64,000 bases of DNA from Triticum aestivum (lineage: Eukaryota > Streptophyta > Magnoliopsida > Poales > Poaceae). The stretch spans positions 555,795,716 to 555,859,715 of the forward strand of contig NC_057802.1 in assembly GCF_018294505.1 (NCBI RefSeq), read 5' to 3'. Below the pieces are notes generated by a model that was not told the origin of the DNA, ran no database searches, and saw only the letters and a program-made list of their open reading frames with translations. Shown piece after piece: positions 45,102 through 56,544 of this stretch (positions are counted from its first letter, which is position 1; each line of letters starts with the position of its first letter). A program made the translations under genes and the position numbers.

Positions 45102-45728
45102 TGTCGGGGATATACCCCGCGGTGTAACCCCCCGGATGTATGACCCAGCTGGAGCTTGGCGACTCATTGGCAACCCGCCCAGACCTGGCGGTTTACGGGC
45201 AACCCGCCTGAACGTTGCAACTCACTGGTGACCCGGCGGGCGGGTCAGGCGGATGACAAGGCCCAAGGCCCAGTAGGCCAGCTCATGTGATGGTGGGCCG
45301 GCTTAAGAGGAAAGGCGTGAGGAATATTTCCCTTACAAGGAATCAAGACCCGGACTTGTATCCGGCTTGTATTAGAAGAGAGAATAATCCTAATCCTACT
45401 AGGACTCCATATGTAACCCGCCCCTCCAACTTATATAAGGAGGGGCAGGGCACCCCAACAAAGGGGAGACAAAAATAATCTCTAAGGCAAGACACAACAA
45501 AGGGGAGCCGGCTTGTACATCAACTCCCTCATGAGCATAATGAGACCTAGCCACAAACAACATGTAGGGCTATCGCCGGATGATGTTTCCCAGGGCCGAA
45601 GCTGTCTAAACCCTTGTCTTGTGTGTTGACTCGCCTCGCATCTCTCGATTCCGACCAACCCCTTCAAGCTACCACATAGATGCGTTGGCCTCACGACTAA
45701 GTCCTCATACTAGGACATCTGCCGTGAC
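45102..45728 (+). mobile_element. Gypsy-type LTR fragment (TGTCGGGGATATACC family)
   Basis: Starts TGTCGGGGATATACCCCGCG directly inside Angela RT and runs 627 bp to CATCTGCCGTGAC. No LTR end is seen; the Tat-type element begins at 45729, so the LTR is interrupted and should resume outside the window. It contains CTTATATAAGGAGGGGC (about 45430), a likely TATA box. I cannot tell whether it is a solo LTR or part of a full element. Confidence 0.7.
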
Positions 45729-46481
45729 TGTCGGTGTACAAAAATAGGGGCCCTCTTTGTACCCCTTTACTTGTGCACGGGCAGTTAGAGCCGCACCTAC
45801 GGCCACACTTAGCAGGATAGAGGAAGGAAGCAAAAGTACAAGACCACCAGAGAAGCACCAAGCCAGAGGCGCGAGGAGCAAAGGGACAAGGTGGGCTTTC
45901 CCCGGCAAGAGCCTTGCCGGGGCAGCTTACGTAGCCCCGGCAAGAGCCTTGCTGGGGAAACTTGCCCAACACCAGCGAGGCCGCCACCCTTGAGCCTAAG
46001 AGTTCCAACACCATCAACGACATTGGAACCAAGACTGGGAGGCGCCTGCATGGTGGCATGCAGATCTTTGTGAAGGCAAAGGGCCTGCGAGGCCTAGATA
46101 GGAACCAGAGAACAAGACAACAGCAAGGCTCCTTGCCGAGGATGCCCACGAGGCCCCGGCAAGGCTCCTGCCGAAGATACCCGCAAGGCCCCAGCAAGAC
46201 CCTTGTTGGGAATATCAGCAAGACCGCGACAAGGCCTTGCCGCCCCGTCACCGCCCCAGCTCAGCGGCCGACCCACCATCTAAGCAAGTACCCACGTGGC
46301 AGTACGTGGCGCCTAAGCCAACTAGTCAAGCACCTGGGTGGCATGCAGATCTTCATGAAGACCCTGCCACCACACCAGCTAAGCAGGCTGCCAGCCTACA
46401 TGGCGCTGCATGCCTCGTTGGCCTGGACGCGTGTCGGAGCAAGGCGAAGCGGCGACGGATGGGACGGGCTTCCTTGCCATC
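45729..46481 (+). repeat. Tat-type 5' LTR, left part
   Basis: Starts TGTCGGTGTACAAAAATAGG. It holds many CCCCGGCAAG / CTTGCCGGGG motifs in both orientations (45898-46250). It is cut at 46481 by the Sabrina-like element; CCATC at 46477-46481 is the left target copy. Confidence 0.85.
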
Positions 46482-48067
46482 TGCTACCTCTTGAGCACTG
46501 CGTTGGTTTTCCCTTGAAGACGAAAGGGTGATGCAGTAAAGTAGCGTATGTATTTCCCTCAGTTTTTGAGAACCAAGGTATCAATCTAGTAGGAGGCCAC
46601 GCTCGAGTCCCACACACCTACACAAACAAATAAGAACCTCGCAACCAACGCGATAAAGGGGTTGTCAATCCCTTCACGGTCACTTACGAGAGTGAGATCT
46701 GATAGATATGATAAGATGATATTTTTGGTATTTTTATGATAGAGAGAAATAAAGATGCAAAGTAAAAATAAATGGCAATAAAAATAGCTAAGTGTTGTAA
46801 GATTAATATGATGGAGAATTGACCAAGGGGCCATAGGTTTCACTAGTGGCTTCTCTCAAGAGCATAAGTATTACGGTGGGTGAACAAATTACTGTCGAGC
46901 AATTGATAGAATTGAGCATAGTTATGAGATATCTAGGTATGATCATGTATATAAGCATCACGTCCGCTACAACTAGACCGAAACAATTCTACATCTACTA
47001 CTATTACTCCACACATCGACCGCTATCCAGCATGCATCTAGAGTATTAAGTTCAAAAGAACAGAGTAATGCTTTAAGCAAGATGACATGATGTAGAGGGA
47101 TAAACTCATGCAATATGATATAAACCCCATCTTTTTATCCTCGATGGCAACAATACAATACGTGCCTTGCTGCCCCTGCTGTCACTTGGAAAGGACACCG
47201 CAAGATTGAACCCAAAGCTAAGCACTTCTCCCATTGGAAGAAAGATCAATCTAGTAGGCCAAACCAAACTGATAATTCGAAGAGACTTGCAAAGATAACC
47301 AATCATACATAAAATAATTCAGAGGAGATTCAAATATTTTTCATAGATAAACTTGATCATAAACCCACAATTCATTGGTCTCGACAAACACACCGCAAAA
47401 GAAGAATTACATCAAATATATCTCCAAGAGAATTGAGGAGAACTTTGTATTGAGATCCAAAGAGAGAGAAGAAGTCATCTAGCTAATAACTATGGACCCG
47501 AAGGTCTGAGGTAAACTACTCACACATCATCGGAGAGGCTATGGTGTTGATGTAGAAGCCCTCCGTGATCAATGCCCCCTCCGGCGGAGCGCTGGAAAAG
47601 GCCCCAAGATGGGATCTCACAGGTACAGAAGGTTGTGGCAGTGGAATTAGGGTTTTGGCTCCGTATATGATGTTTCCAGGGTGTATGGGTATATATAGGA
47701 GGAATAAGTACATCGGTGGAGCAACATGGGCCCCACGAGGGTGGAGGGCGCGCCCGGGGGAGGTGGGCACGCCCCCTACCTCGTGCTCTCCTCGTTGATT
47801 GCTTTACGTAGACTCCAAGTCCTCTGGATCACGTTTGTTCCGAAAATCACGTTCACGAAGGTTTCATTCCGTTTGGACTCCGTTTGATATCCTTTTCCTT
47901 TGAAACACTGAAATAGGAAAAAAAATAGCAATTTGGGCTGGGTCTCCGGTTAATAGGTTAGTCCCAAAAATAATATAAAAGTGTATAATAAAGCCCATTA
48001 ATCACCAAAACAGAATATAATATAGCATGGAACAATAAAAAATTATAGATACGTTGTAGACGTATCA
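46482..48067 (-). repeat. 3' LTR of the Sabrina-like element
   Basis: On the plus strand it runs from TGCTACCTCTTGAGC to GACGTATCA. The promoter hairpin is at 47734-47785, and the TATA box (CCTATATATAC in element sense) is at 47699-47689, 34 bases further on. Confidence 0.9.
47689..47785 (-). promoter_or_regulatory. Sabrina-like LTR hairpin plus TATA box
   Basis: CACGAGG...CCTCGTG arms enclosing GGGCGCGCCC / GGGCACGCCC (47734-47785), then CCTATATATAC in element sense. The other LTR has the counterpart at 53238-53289 with TATA near 53193, and the third copy at 63459-63509 with TATA near 63413. Confidence 0.6.
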
Positions 48068-50840
48068 AGCATCCCCAAGCTTAATTCCTGCTCGTCCTCG
48101 AGTAGGGAAATGATAAAAACAGAATTTTTGATGTGGAATGCTACTTAGCATAATTTTCAATGTAACCCTCTTAATTGTGGTATGAATATTCAGATCCGAA
48201 AGATTCAAGATAAAAGTTTAATATTGACATAAAAGTAATAATACTTCAAGCATACTAACTAAGCAATTATGTCTTCTCAAAATAACATGGCCAAAGAAAG
48301 CTCATCCCTACAAAATCATATAGTTTGGTCATGCTCCATTTTCGTCACACAAGAATGCTCTCATCATGCACAACCCCGATGACAAGCCAATCAATTGTTT
48401 CATACTTTAGTAATCTCAAACTTTTTTCAACTTTCACGCAATACATGAGCGTGAGCCATGGATATAGCACTATGGGTGGAATAGAATATAATGATGGGGG
48501 TTATGTGGAGAAGACAAAAAAGGAGAAAGTCTCACATCAACGCGGCTAATCAACGGGCTATGGAGATGCCCATCAATTGATGTTAATGTGAGGAGTAGGG
48601 ATTGCCATGCAACGGATGCACTAGAGCTATAAATGTATGAAAGCTCAACAAAAGAAACTAAGTGGGTGTGCATCCAACTTGCTTGCTCACGAAGACCTAG
48701 GGCATTTGAGGAAGCCCATTGTTGGAATATACAAGCCAAGTTCTACAACGAAAAATTCCCACTAGTATATGAAAGTGACAAAACAAGAGACTATCTATCA
48801 TAAGGATCATGGTGCTACTTTGAAGCACAAGTATGGAAAAAGATAGTAGCATTGCCCCTTTTTATTTTCTTTTCTTTTTTTGGGCCTTTCTTTTTTCTTT
48901 TGGCCTTTATCTTTTTTTGGGACAATGCTCTATGAATGATGATCATCACACTTCTATTTATTTACAACTCAATGATTACAACTCGATACTAGAACAAAGT
49001 ATGACTCTACATGAATGCATCCGGCGGTGTACCGGGATGGGCAATGAATCAAGAGTGACATGTTTGATAATATGCATGGTGGCTTTGCCACAAATACGAT
49101 GTCAACTACATGATCATGCAAGGCAATATGGCAATGATGAACGTGTCATGATAAACAGAACGGTGGAAAGTTGCATGGCAATATATCTCGGAATGGCTAT
49201 GGAAATGCCATAATAGGTTGGTAAGGTGGCTGTTTTGAGGAAGATATAAGGATGTTTATGTGTGATAGAGCGTATCATATCACGGGGTTTGGATGCACCG
49301 GCGAAGTTTGCACCAACTCTCAAGGTGAGAAAGGGCAATGCACGGTACCGAAGAGGCTAGCAATGATGGAAGGGTAAGAGTGCGTATAATCCATGGCTCA
49401 ACATTAGTCATAAAGAACTCACATACTTATTGCAAAAACAACAAGTCATCAAAAACCAAGCACTACGCGCATGCTCCTAGGGGGATAGATTGGTAGGAAA
49501 AGACCATCGCTCGTCCCCGACCGCCACTCATAAGGAGGACAATCAAAGAACACCTCATGTTTCAAATTTGTTACACAACGTTTACCATACGTGCATGCTA
49601 CGGGACTTGGAAACTTCAACACAAGTATTTCTTAAATTCACAACTACTCAACTAGCACAACTTTAATATCACTACCTCCATATCTCAAAACAATCATCAA
49701 GCATCAAACTTTTCTTAGTATTCAACACACTCATAAGAAAGTTTTTACTAATTTTGAATACCTAACATATTAGGACTAATTTCCCAATTTAAGCAAATTA
49801 CCATGCTGTTTTGTAGGACTCTCAAAATAATATAAGTGAATCATGAGAGAACAATAGTTTCTATAAAACAAATTCACCACCGTGCTCTAAAAGATATAAG
49901 TGAAGCATTAGAGCAAAACTATATAGCTCAAAAGATATAAGTGAAGCACATAGAGTATTCTAATAAATTCCGAATCATGTGTGTCTCTCTCAAAAGATGT
50001 GTACAACAAAGATGATTGTGGTAAACTAAAAAGCAAGGACTCAAATTATACAAGACGCTCCAAGCAAAACACATATCATGTGGTGAATAAAAATATAGCT
50101 CCAAGTAAAGTTAGCGATGAACGAAGACGAAAGAGGGGATGCCTTCTGGGGCATCCCCAAGATTTGGATTTTTGGTGTCCTTAGATTATATTGGGATGCC
50201 ATGGGCATCCCCAAGCTGAGGGTCTTGCCACTCCTTGTTCCATAATCCATCAAATCTTTACCTAAAACATGAAAACTTCACAACACAAAACTCAACAGAA
50301 AATCTCGTGAGCTCCGTTAGCGAAAGAAAACAAAAAACCACTTCAAGTTACTGTATTTAAATCATTATTTATTTTTATTGGTGTTAAAATTACTGTATTC
50401 CAACTTTTCTATGGTTTATAAACTATTTTACTAGCCATAGATTCATCAAAATAAGCAAACAACACACGAAAAACAGAATCTGTCAAAAACAGAACAGTCT
50501 GTAGTAATCTGTAACTAACGCAAACTTATGGAACTCTAAAAATTCTGCCAAAATAGGACGACCTAAATAATTTGTTTATTGATATGCTGCAATTGGAATC
50601 AGTATTATATCACGTTCTGGTAATTTTTAAAAATTGTTTCGTGAACAGAAAGTTTCTAGAATTTTTAGCAAGATCAAATAACTATCATCCAAGAAGATCC
50701 TATAGGTTTAACTTGGCACAAACACTAATTAAAACACAAAGACAAATCTAACCCAAGGCTAGATCAAAGATTTATTGAATAACAGCAAGTAAAAATATTG
50801 GGTTGTCTCCCAACAAGCGCTTTTCTTTAAAGCCTTTTAG
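48068..50840 (-). other. Sabrina-like interior, non-coding, with purine-tract-like repeats
   Basis: No gene recognised; short open frames only. The purine tract complement AGCATCCCCAAGCTTA lies at 48067-48082 next to the LTR. Related GCATCCCCAAG motifs recur inside two hairpins, 50135-50158 (GGGGATGCC...GGCATCCCC) and 50193-50211. Confidence 0.6.
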
Positions 50841-51698
50841 CTAGGCATTGATAATGTGATGATGCTCACATGAAAGACAAGAATTGAAGCGCAAAGAGAG
50901 CATCATGAAACACGTGACAAACACATATAAGTCTAACATACTTCCTATGCATAGGCATCTTATAGGCAAAAAATTATCATAGTAAGCAAAAACTAGCATA
51001 TGCAAGGAAGAGGAAAGAAACAATAGCAATCTCAACATAACGAGAGGTAATTTAGTAACATGAAAATTTCTACAAACATATTTTCCTCTCTCATAATAAT
51101 TACATGTAGGATCATAAGAAAATTCAACAATATAGCTATCACATAACATATTCTCAACACAATCCACGTGCATGCGAATTTGACACTCTTCCAAAATAGT
51201 GGGATTATCATTAACTAAAGTCATGACCTCTCCAAGCCCACTTTTATCAAAAATTGCATAAGATTGATCAAAATCCAAATATGTGGGATCTAAAGTTGAC
51301 ACTCTTCCAAACCCACTTTCAATATTATTGCAAACACTATCATCAATCTCATATTCATCATGGGGCCTAAATAAATTTTCAAGATCAAAAGAAGAATCAC
51401 CCCAATCTTGATCATTGCAACAAGTAGTAGACATAGAAGAACTAGCATCCCCAAGCTTAGGGTTTTGCATATTATTAGCATGATTGACATCAAGAGAATT
51501 TATAGTAAAATCATTGCAATCATACTTTTTATTCAAGGAGCTATCGTGAATCTCTTCATAAATTTCTTCATCACAATTTTCAGATTCACGAATTTCAAGC
51601 AAAACCTCATAAAGATAATCTAGTGCACTCAACTCACTAGCAATAGGTTCATCATAATTGGATCTTTTAAAGCGATTAGCAAGTGGATGAGGATCCAT
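50841..51698 (-). CDS. Unknown 285-aa protein of the Sabrina-like element
   Basis: Starts MDPHPLANRFKRSNYDEPIA about 190 bases after the primer sites, the position where gag normally starts. Residues 1-200 are acidic and Asn/Ser/Cys-rich (EIRESENCDEEIYEEIHD, then DQDWGDSSFDLENLF), with no gag, zinc-knuckle or protease motif. Residues about 215-275 hold two or three hydrophobic segments (LPLVMLRLLLFLSSSLHMLVF, cut here to its start; then a MLDLYVFVTCFMML stretch) that could span a membrane. It ends in a Cys/His-rich tail (CLSCEHHH). The frame is fully open in an otherwise old element, which hints at selection or chance. Function unknown; it could be a capsid-interacting or membrane protein, or a remnant. 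Confidence 0.6.
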   Translation of the reverse strand: MDPHPLANRFKRSNYDEPIASELSALDYLYEVLLEIRESENCDEEIYEEIHDSSLNKKYDCNDFTINSLDVNHANNMQNPKLGDASSSMSTTCCNDQDWGDSSFDLENLFRPHDEYEIDDSVCNNIESGFGRVSTLDPTYLDFDQSYAIFDKSGLGEVMTLVNDNPTILEECQIRMHVDCVENMLCDSYIVEFSYDPTCNYYERGKYVCRNFHVTKLPLVMLRLLLFLSSSLHMLVFAYYDNFLPIRCLCIGSMLDLYVFVTCFMMLSLRFNSCLSCEHHHIINA

Positions 51699-51885
51699 AA
51701 ACTTTTAGCAAGAGAAGATGCAAGCAAAAAGAAGGTACATGGTAACACAAGATCGAACGGAAGGAGGGCGAATAAAACAGCAAAGGTGAAGTGGGGGAGA
51801 GGAAAACGAGAGGCAAATGGCAATGTAATGCGAGGGATAAGAGTTTGTGATGGGTACTTGGTATGTTTTGACTTGTGCATAGATC

Positions 51886-51903
51886 TCCCCGGCAACGGCG
51901 CCA
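51886..51903 (-). other. Primer binding site copy 1 (tRNA-Asp, perfect, distal)
   Basis: The minus strand reads TGGCGCCGTTGCCGGGGA, but it lies 80 bases inside the LTR edge. Confidence 0.85.
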
Positions 51904-51954
51904 GAAATGGCTCGTTGTCGGGAGATCAAATCTTGACTTGACTTTGCGTAAGCC

Positions 51955-51972
51955 TCCCCGGCAACGTCGCCA
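51955..51972 (-). other. Primer binding site copy 2 (tRNA-Asp, one mismatch, proximal)
   Basis: TGGCGACGTTGCCGGGGA in element sense, 11 bases from the LTR, which is the normal spacing. It has one mismatch to tRNA-Asp. Copies 1 and 2 are 69 bases apart, and the flanks (TTGACTTG..., CCAGAAAT/CCAAAAAT) are also similar. Confidence 0.85.
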
Positions 51973-51983
51973 AAAATCCTTCT

Positions 51984-53571
51984 TGCTACCTCTTGAGCAC
52001 TGCGTTGGTTTTCCCTTGAAGAGGAAAGGGTGATGCAGTAAAGTAGCGTAAGTATTTCCCTCAGTTTTTGAGAACCAAGGTATCAATCCAGTAGGAGGCC
52101 ACGCTCGAGTCCCACACACCTACACAAACAAATAAGAAGCTCACAACAACCGCGATAAAGGGGTTGTCAATCCCTTCACGGTCACTTACGAGAGTGAGAT
52201 CTGATAGATATGATAAGATGATATTTTTGGTATTTTTATGATAAAGAGAAATAAAGATGCAAAGTAAAAGTAAACAGCAATAAAAATAGCTAAGTGTTGG
52301 AAGATTAATATGATAGAGAATAGACCCGGGGGCCATAGGTTTCACTAGTGGCTTCTCTCAAGAGCATAAGTATTACGGTGGGTGAACAAATTACTGTCGA
52401 GCAATTGATAGAATTGAGCATAGTTATGAGAATATCTAGGTATGATCATGTATATAGGCATCACGTCCGCGACAAGTAGACCGAAACGATTCTGCATCTA
52501 CTACTAGTACTCCACACATTGACCGCTATCCAGCATGCATCAGTATTAAGTTCAAAAGAACAGAGTAATGCTTTAAGCAAGATGACATGATGTAGAGGGA
52601 TAAACTCATGCAATATGATATAAACCCCATCTTTTTATCCTCGATGGCAACAATACAATATGTGCCTTGCTGCCCCTGCTGTCACTGGGTAAGGACACCG
52701 CAAGATTGAACCCAAAGCTAAGCACTTCTCCCATTGCAAGAAAGATCAATCTAGTAGGCCAAACCAAACTGATAATTCAAAGAGACTTGCAAAGATAACC
52801 AATCATACATAAAAGAATTCAGAGGAGATTCAAATATTGTTCATAGATAAACTTGATCATAAACCCACAATTCATCGGTCTCGCTCGACAAACACACCGC
52901 AAAAGAAGAATTACATCAAATAGATCTCCAAGAGAATCGAGGAGAACTTTGTATTGAGATCCAAAGAGAGAGAAGAAGCCATCTAGCTAATAACTATGGA
53001 CCCGAAGGTCTGAGGTAAACTACTCACACATCATCGGAGAGGCTATGGTGTTGATGTAGAAGCCCTCCGTGATCAATGCTCCCTCCGGCGGAGCGCCGGA
53101 AAAGGCCCCATGATGGGATCTCACGGGTACAGAAGGTTGCGGCGGTGGAATTAGGGTTTTGGCTCCGTATATGATGTTTCCAGGGTGTATGGGTATATAT
53201 AGGAGGAAGAAGTAAGTCGGTGGAGCAACGTGGGCCCCACGAGGGTGGAGGTCGAGCCTGGGGGAGGTTGGCGCGCCCCCCACCTCGTGCTCTCCTCGTT
53301 GATTGCTTTACGTAGACTCCAAGTCTTCTGGATCACGTTTGTTCCGAAAATCACGTTCCCGATGGTTTCATTCCATTTGGACTCCGTTTGATATCCTTTT
53401 CCTTCGAAACACTGAAATAGGCAAAAAACAGCAATTTGGGCTGGGCCTCCGGTTAATCGGTTAGTCCCAAAAATAATGTAAAAGTGTATAATAAAGCCCA
53501 TTAATCATCCAAAACAGAATATAATATAGCATGGAACAATAAAAAATTATAGATATGTTGGAGACGTATCA
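51984..53571 (-). repeat. 5' LTR of the Sabrina-like element
   Basis: Collinear with 46482-48067. The hairpin at 53238-53289 and TATA near 53193 are present. Confidence 0.9.
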
Positions 53572-53947
53572 CCGTCCCCGATAAAGCAAGAGGACACCTA
53601 AGTAGCACATTTAATGCATTTTGTCCTGTGATATCAGGCGGTAAGCTTGTACACTGTACAACTTTCCACCTTCTGTGTGCCACTGTGGCAGCCCCTTTGA
53701 CTATAAAAGGTGGCCCGCGGCGTACTGAGAGAGGATTCAGACTTTTTGGACTCTGCACGCTTTGTAGCTAGTCCAAGAACACCAGATAAACACAAACCAA
53801 GAGGAGTAGGATATTACGCGTCACTCGCGGCCCAAACCTGGATAAACCCCCCGCGTTGATCTTCTAAACCCGCTCTTTCCACAGCCCCGCGCCCGCCAAC
53901 CGTAGAAGGGATTCCCCGTGATCCCATAGGTGTCGTTTCAACCGACA
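53572..53947 (+). repeat. Tat-type 5' LTR, right part
   Basis: Continues the LTR interrupted at 46481 and ends CAACCGACA, the complement of its TGTCGGTG start. The TATA box CTATAAAAG is at 53701-53709. Two small palindromes precede it (53647-53661 TTGTACACTGTACAA; 53678-53690 TGCCACTGTGGCA). Intact LTR length would be about 1.12 kb. Confidence 0.87.
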
Positions 53948-53951
53948 TCTT

Positions 53952-53969
53952 TGGCGCGCCAGGTAGGGG
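53952..53969 (+). other. Tat-type primer binding site
   Basis: TGGCGCGCCAGGTAGGGG lies four bases after the LTR. This is the usual Tat-type primer site; I did not determine which tRNA it pairs with. Confidence 0.8.
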
Positions 53970-54023
53970 CGCGAGCTGTGAGAAATCCGCTTTTGATGCC
54001 GATGCCTTGACTTCATCATCACG

Positions 54024-54881
54024 ATGGCCCCCAAGAAGAAGGGGATGACAACGATCAGGTCGTCTGGAGCAGGCCCGTCCGCACCAGCGCGGGCGGGCGA
54101 TGGGGTGGCCACGGATGGCGCCGGAGGCGCCGCCCATGAGCATCCACGACACTCTGGCACACGGACCCGGACGAGCGACATCGTACGGGCCTAAGAAGAC
54201 GAGCCACACGCCTCTGGCCCCGGGGACGGGGCTGTGCTGCCCATGGGCGGAGCGGCGGCCTCCCGGACGCCCCCGCCGGGGCCCGCGCCACGGCCTTCCT
54301 AGGCCGCGCGCGATGAGCAACACCGCGACGTCGCCGCCCCCGGGCGCCGCGGCGGGAAGAGCCCTGTGCGTCACTCTCAGGACGCGTCGGGCCAGCATGC
54401 GCGCCAGGACGCAGGCGGAAGCGGCGCGCGATCGCGAGACCGTGATAGAGCTCCTTCTAACGTGGTTAGAAGTCGGAGCGCGTCATGGTCCACGCAGCTT
54501 TCGCTGCCCCCCACGCCAGCAGAAGCGCTGGCGCGCGTACAATTGCTCCTTGACTTCCCGCCCGCTGTGGAGAAGCTCAACGAGTGGAGAGCCACCATTC
54601 GAAGCCTCGTCAGTTTCGCCAACAAAGATGAGCCACTCCCAGCGGGACCCTCATGCCGACGTTCTGTCGAGCCGATGTGTGCCGGCGGTGGGAGGATCGG
54701 GGATGATGCGACCATGGTGCACTCTCGTCCCCCGCGGCCGCGACAGCAGTCGCTGGCTCACCGGGCCGACATCCGCGACGATGTTTCTACGACGTCATCT
54801 GACCCGCGAGCCCGCCGCGACCAACGCCAAGTCCTTCAGGAGCGAGCCCAGGAAGACGCTCGAACCACCATCGAACGATGA
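54024..54881 (+). pseudogene. Tat-type gag, N-terminal part
   Basis: The frame starts MAPKKKGMTTIRSSGAG at 54024, meets a stop near 54188, and the same frame is open again at 54366-54881. This part includes LPPTPAEALARVQLLLDF and LNEWRATIRSLVSFAN, typical of the N-terminal region of Tat gag. A frameshift at 54880-55010 leads to the next part. Overlapping open frames at 54100-55023 and on the minus strand are shadows of GC-rich coding sequence. Confidence 0.75.
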
Positions 54882-55009
54882 CGGGAGACGCGCCATCAGT
54901 CAGATCGGCGTGCGGGGCCTACTATGGACCACCCGGCGACCTGCCTTACGAGGTGGGTTATCCAGCCTTTACCTGAGAGCTGCGGCAGTTCCAGTGGCCC
55001 TCCCACCGC

Positions 55010-56014
55010 ATGTTCAAGCCTGATGTTGGCGAGAAGTACAATGGCAAGACTCACCCGTCGGAGTTCCTCAGCATCTCCACCATCGCGATGCAAGCTGCCG
55101 GAGCTCGCGACGACAAGGTGCTTGCCAATTACTTCCCGTTGGCACTCAAACCCAACGTCATGTCATGGTTGATGCATTTGCCAGTGGATTCCATTTCTTC
55201 TTGGTCGGATTTGTGTCATGAGTTTGTTGGCGCCTTTAGTGGAGGCCAACAAGCTCACGGCCAGGCAAGCGATTTGCATATCATTCCCCAGAAAGAATGC
55301 GAAAACCTGCGCAAGTACATACAGAGATTCGTCCGGGTGCAGTACAACATCCCAGATGTTCATCCCGCCGCTGTCATTAGCGCATTCCATCAGAATGTGC
55401 ACAACCGCAAGATGCGTGAAGAGTTGGAGATGAACAAGGTCAAGGATGTAGCCGAACTTTATGTTCTAGCCGATAGATGTGCTCGAGCTGAAGAGGGGAG
55501 GAAGTACCCCGGTGAAGACGCCGGTGCAGAAACCGACTCCACAGACGAAGACACCGCCGCCCCAACAAAGAAGGGCCGGCGCCGCAACAGGAAGCACAAG
55601 GGCAAGACTGTGCTCGCCGTTGAGGGATCCGGCGACCCCGGTGCCGCCAAGAAGGCCAAGGCTGACGACCCCGGCAAGGAGGTTGCCGGGTGCGCCGCCT
55701 GCCGGGCCTTGGCGGCCGCCGACAAGCCAGGGGGCTTCGACAAGCAATACTGCAAGATCCATCGCACCAAGGGCCATGACCTCCAGAACTGCCGACAAGT
55801 TGAGCTGCTTGCAGAAAAGCAAAAAGCTGAATATGAGAGGCGGGACAAGGAGAAATGTCAGGATGGTGCTGAGGGGTCCGGCAAGAAATGTGGCGTCCAA
55901 GGAGGTCACCGCGGCAAAGATAACCAACAAGAGAGGCCCGCTCGGGGCCGCGACAAGAAGGAGGAAGATGATGATCATGACAAGGACGACGAGTCCGGCG
56001 AGCACGAGTTCTAG
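55010..56014 (+). pseudogene. Tat-type gag, C-terminal part
   Basis: 334 residues. The retrotransposon gag domain comes first (KYNGKTHPSEFLSISTIAM, then YFPLALKPNVMSWLMHLP, then WSDLCHEFVGAF and HNRKMREELEM). Then come a Lys/Ala/Gly-rich linker and a zinc-knuckle-like CKIHRTKGHDLQNC (C-X2-H-X4-H-X4-C), and a highly charged tail. It ends with TAG at 56012, and protease follows in the same frame, so this TAG may be a C-to-T mutation rather than a natural stop. Confidence 0.85.
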
Positions 56015-56544
56015 AAAGCTACAGAGGCCATGCGCGTCGACGGTGGCGCCTCGCTGCACACCTCTCACCGCCAACTGAAGCAGTGGGCGCGTGAGGTCAC
56101 TGCGGTGGAGTCGTCGTTCGATGCCCAGAAGCCACTGAAGTGGTCCCGCACACCCATCATTTTCGACACCGAGGACCACCTTGATCGCACAACTGTGGTC
56201 AGGTGTTTGCCATTGTTGGTTTCGCCAACAATACGCAACCTCAAGGTGATGAAAGTGCTGGTCGATGGTGGGGCTGGTCTGAATTTGATATCTCCCGCTG
56301 TGATCAAGAGGCTGCAGATTCCTGATGGAGATCTCGAAGAGACGGGCACGTTTCAAGGGGTCAACCCGGGAAGGAGCTAGCCTAAAGGTAGAATCACGCT
56401 GCCCATTACATTTGGGGGTGAGCTGAACTATAGGACGGAGAAGATCATCTTTGATGTCTCCGAGAACCCCTTGCCATACAATGGGATCCTTGGCTGCCCA
56501 GCGCTGGCTAAGTTTATGGAGGCGTCCACTATGCCTATAACACA
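56015..56544 (+). pseudogene. Tat-type protease
   Basis: In frame with gag across the TAG at 56012. It has VLVDGGAGLNLIS (active-site Asp at about 56262; DGG in place of DSG/DTG) and, after another TAG at 56378, KIIFDVSENPLPYNGILGCP, the C-terminal part of the retropepsin fold. A frameshift near 56520 moves to the next frame. It should process the polyprotein. Confidence 0.82.

Larger units (their letters stand above)
46482..53571 (-). mobile_element. Sabrina-like non-autonomous Athila-type element, complete
   Basis: 7.1 kb in reverse orientation with LTRs of 1586 and 1588 bp (46482-48067 and 51984-53571). Target copies are CCATC (46477-46481) and CCGTC (53572-53576), one mismatch. In element sense LTRs start TGATACGTC and end GAGGTAGCA. 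There is no gag-pol: the interior has one 285-residue ORF right after a duplicated tRNA-Asp primer site, then about 2.8 kb without genes up to a purine tract (CTTGGGGATGCT) before the 3' LTR. LTRs differ at many positions, so it is older than the LARD. The Sabrina name is from memory. Confidence 0.85.

Noticed and set aside
45697..46531. Minus- and plus-strand frames of 184-189 aa
   Set aside because: They come from CCGGCAAG repeats inside the Tat LTR and continue into the Sabrina-like LTR without a domain.
53814..54398. 194-aa minus-strand frame
   Set aside because: Shadow of the GC-rich start of the Tat gag; no domain.
54100..55023. 307-aa plus-strand frame
   Set aside because: The gag homology is in the other frame (54024 and 54366-54881); this one has no conserved motif.
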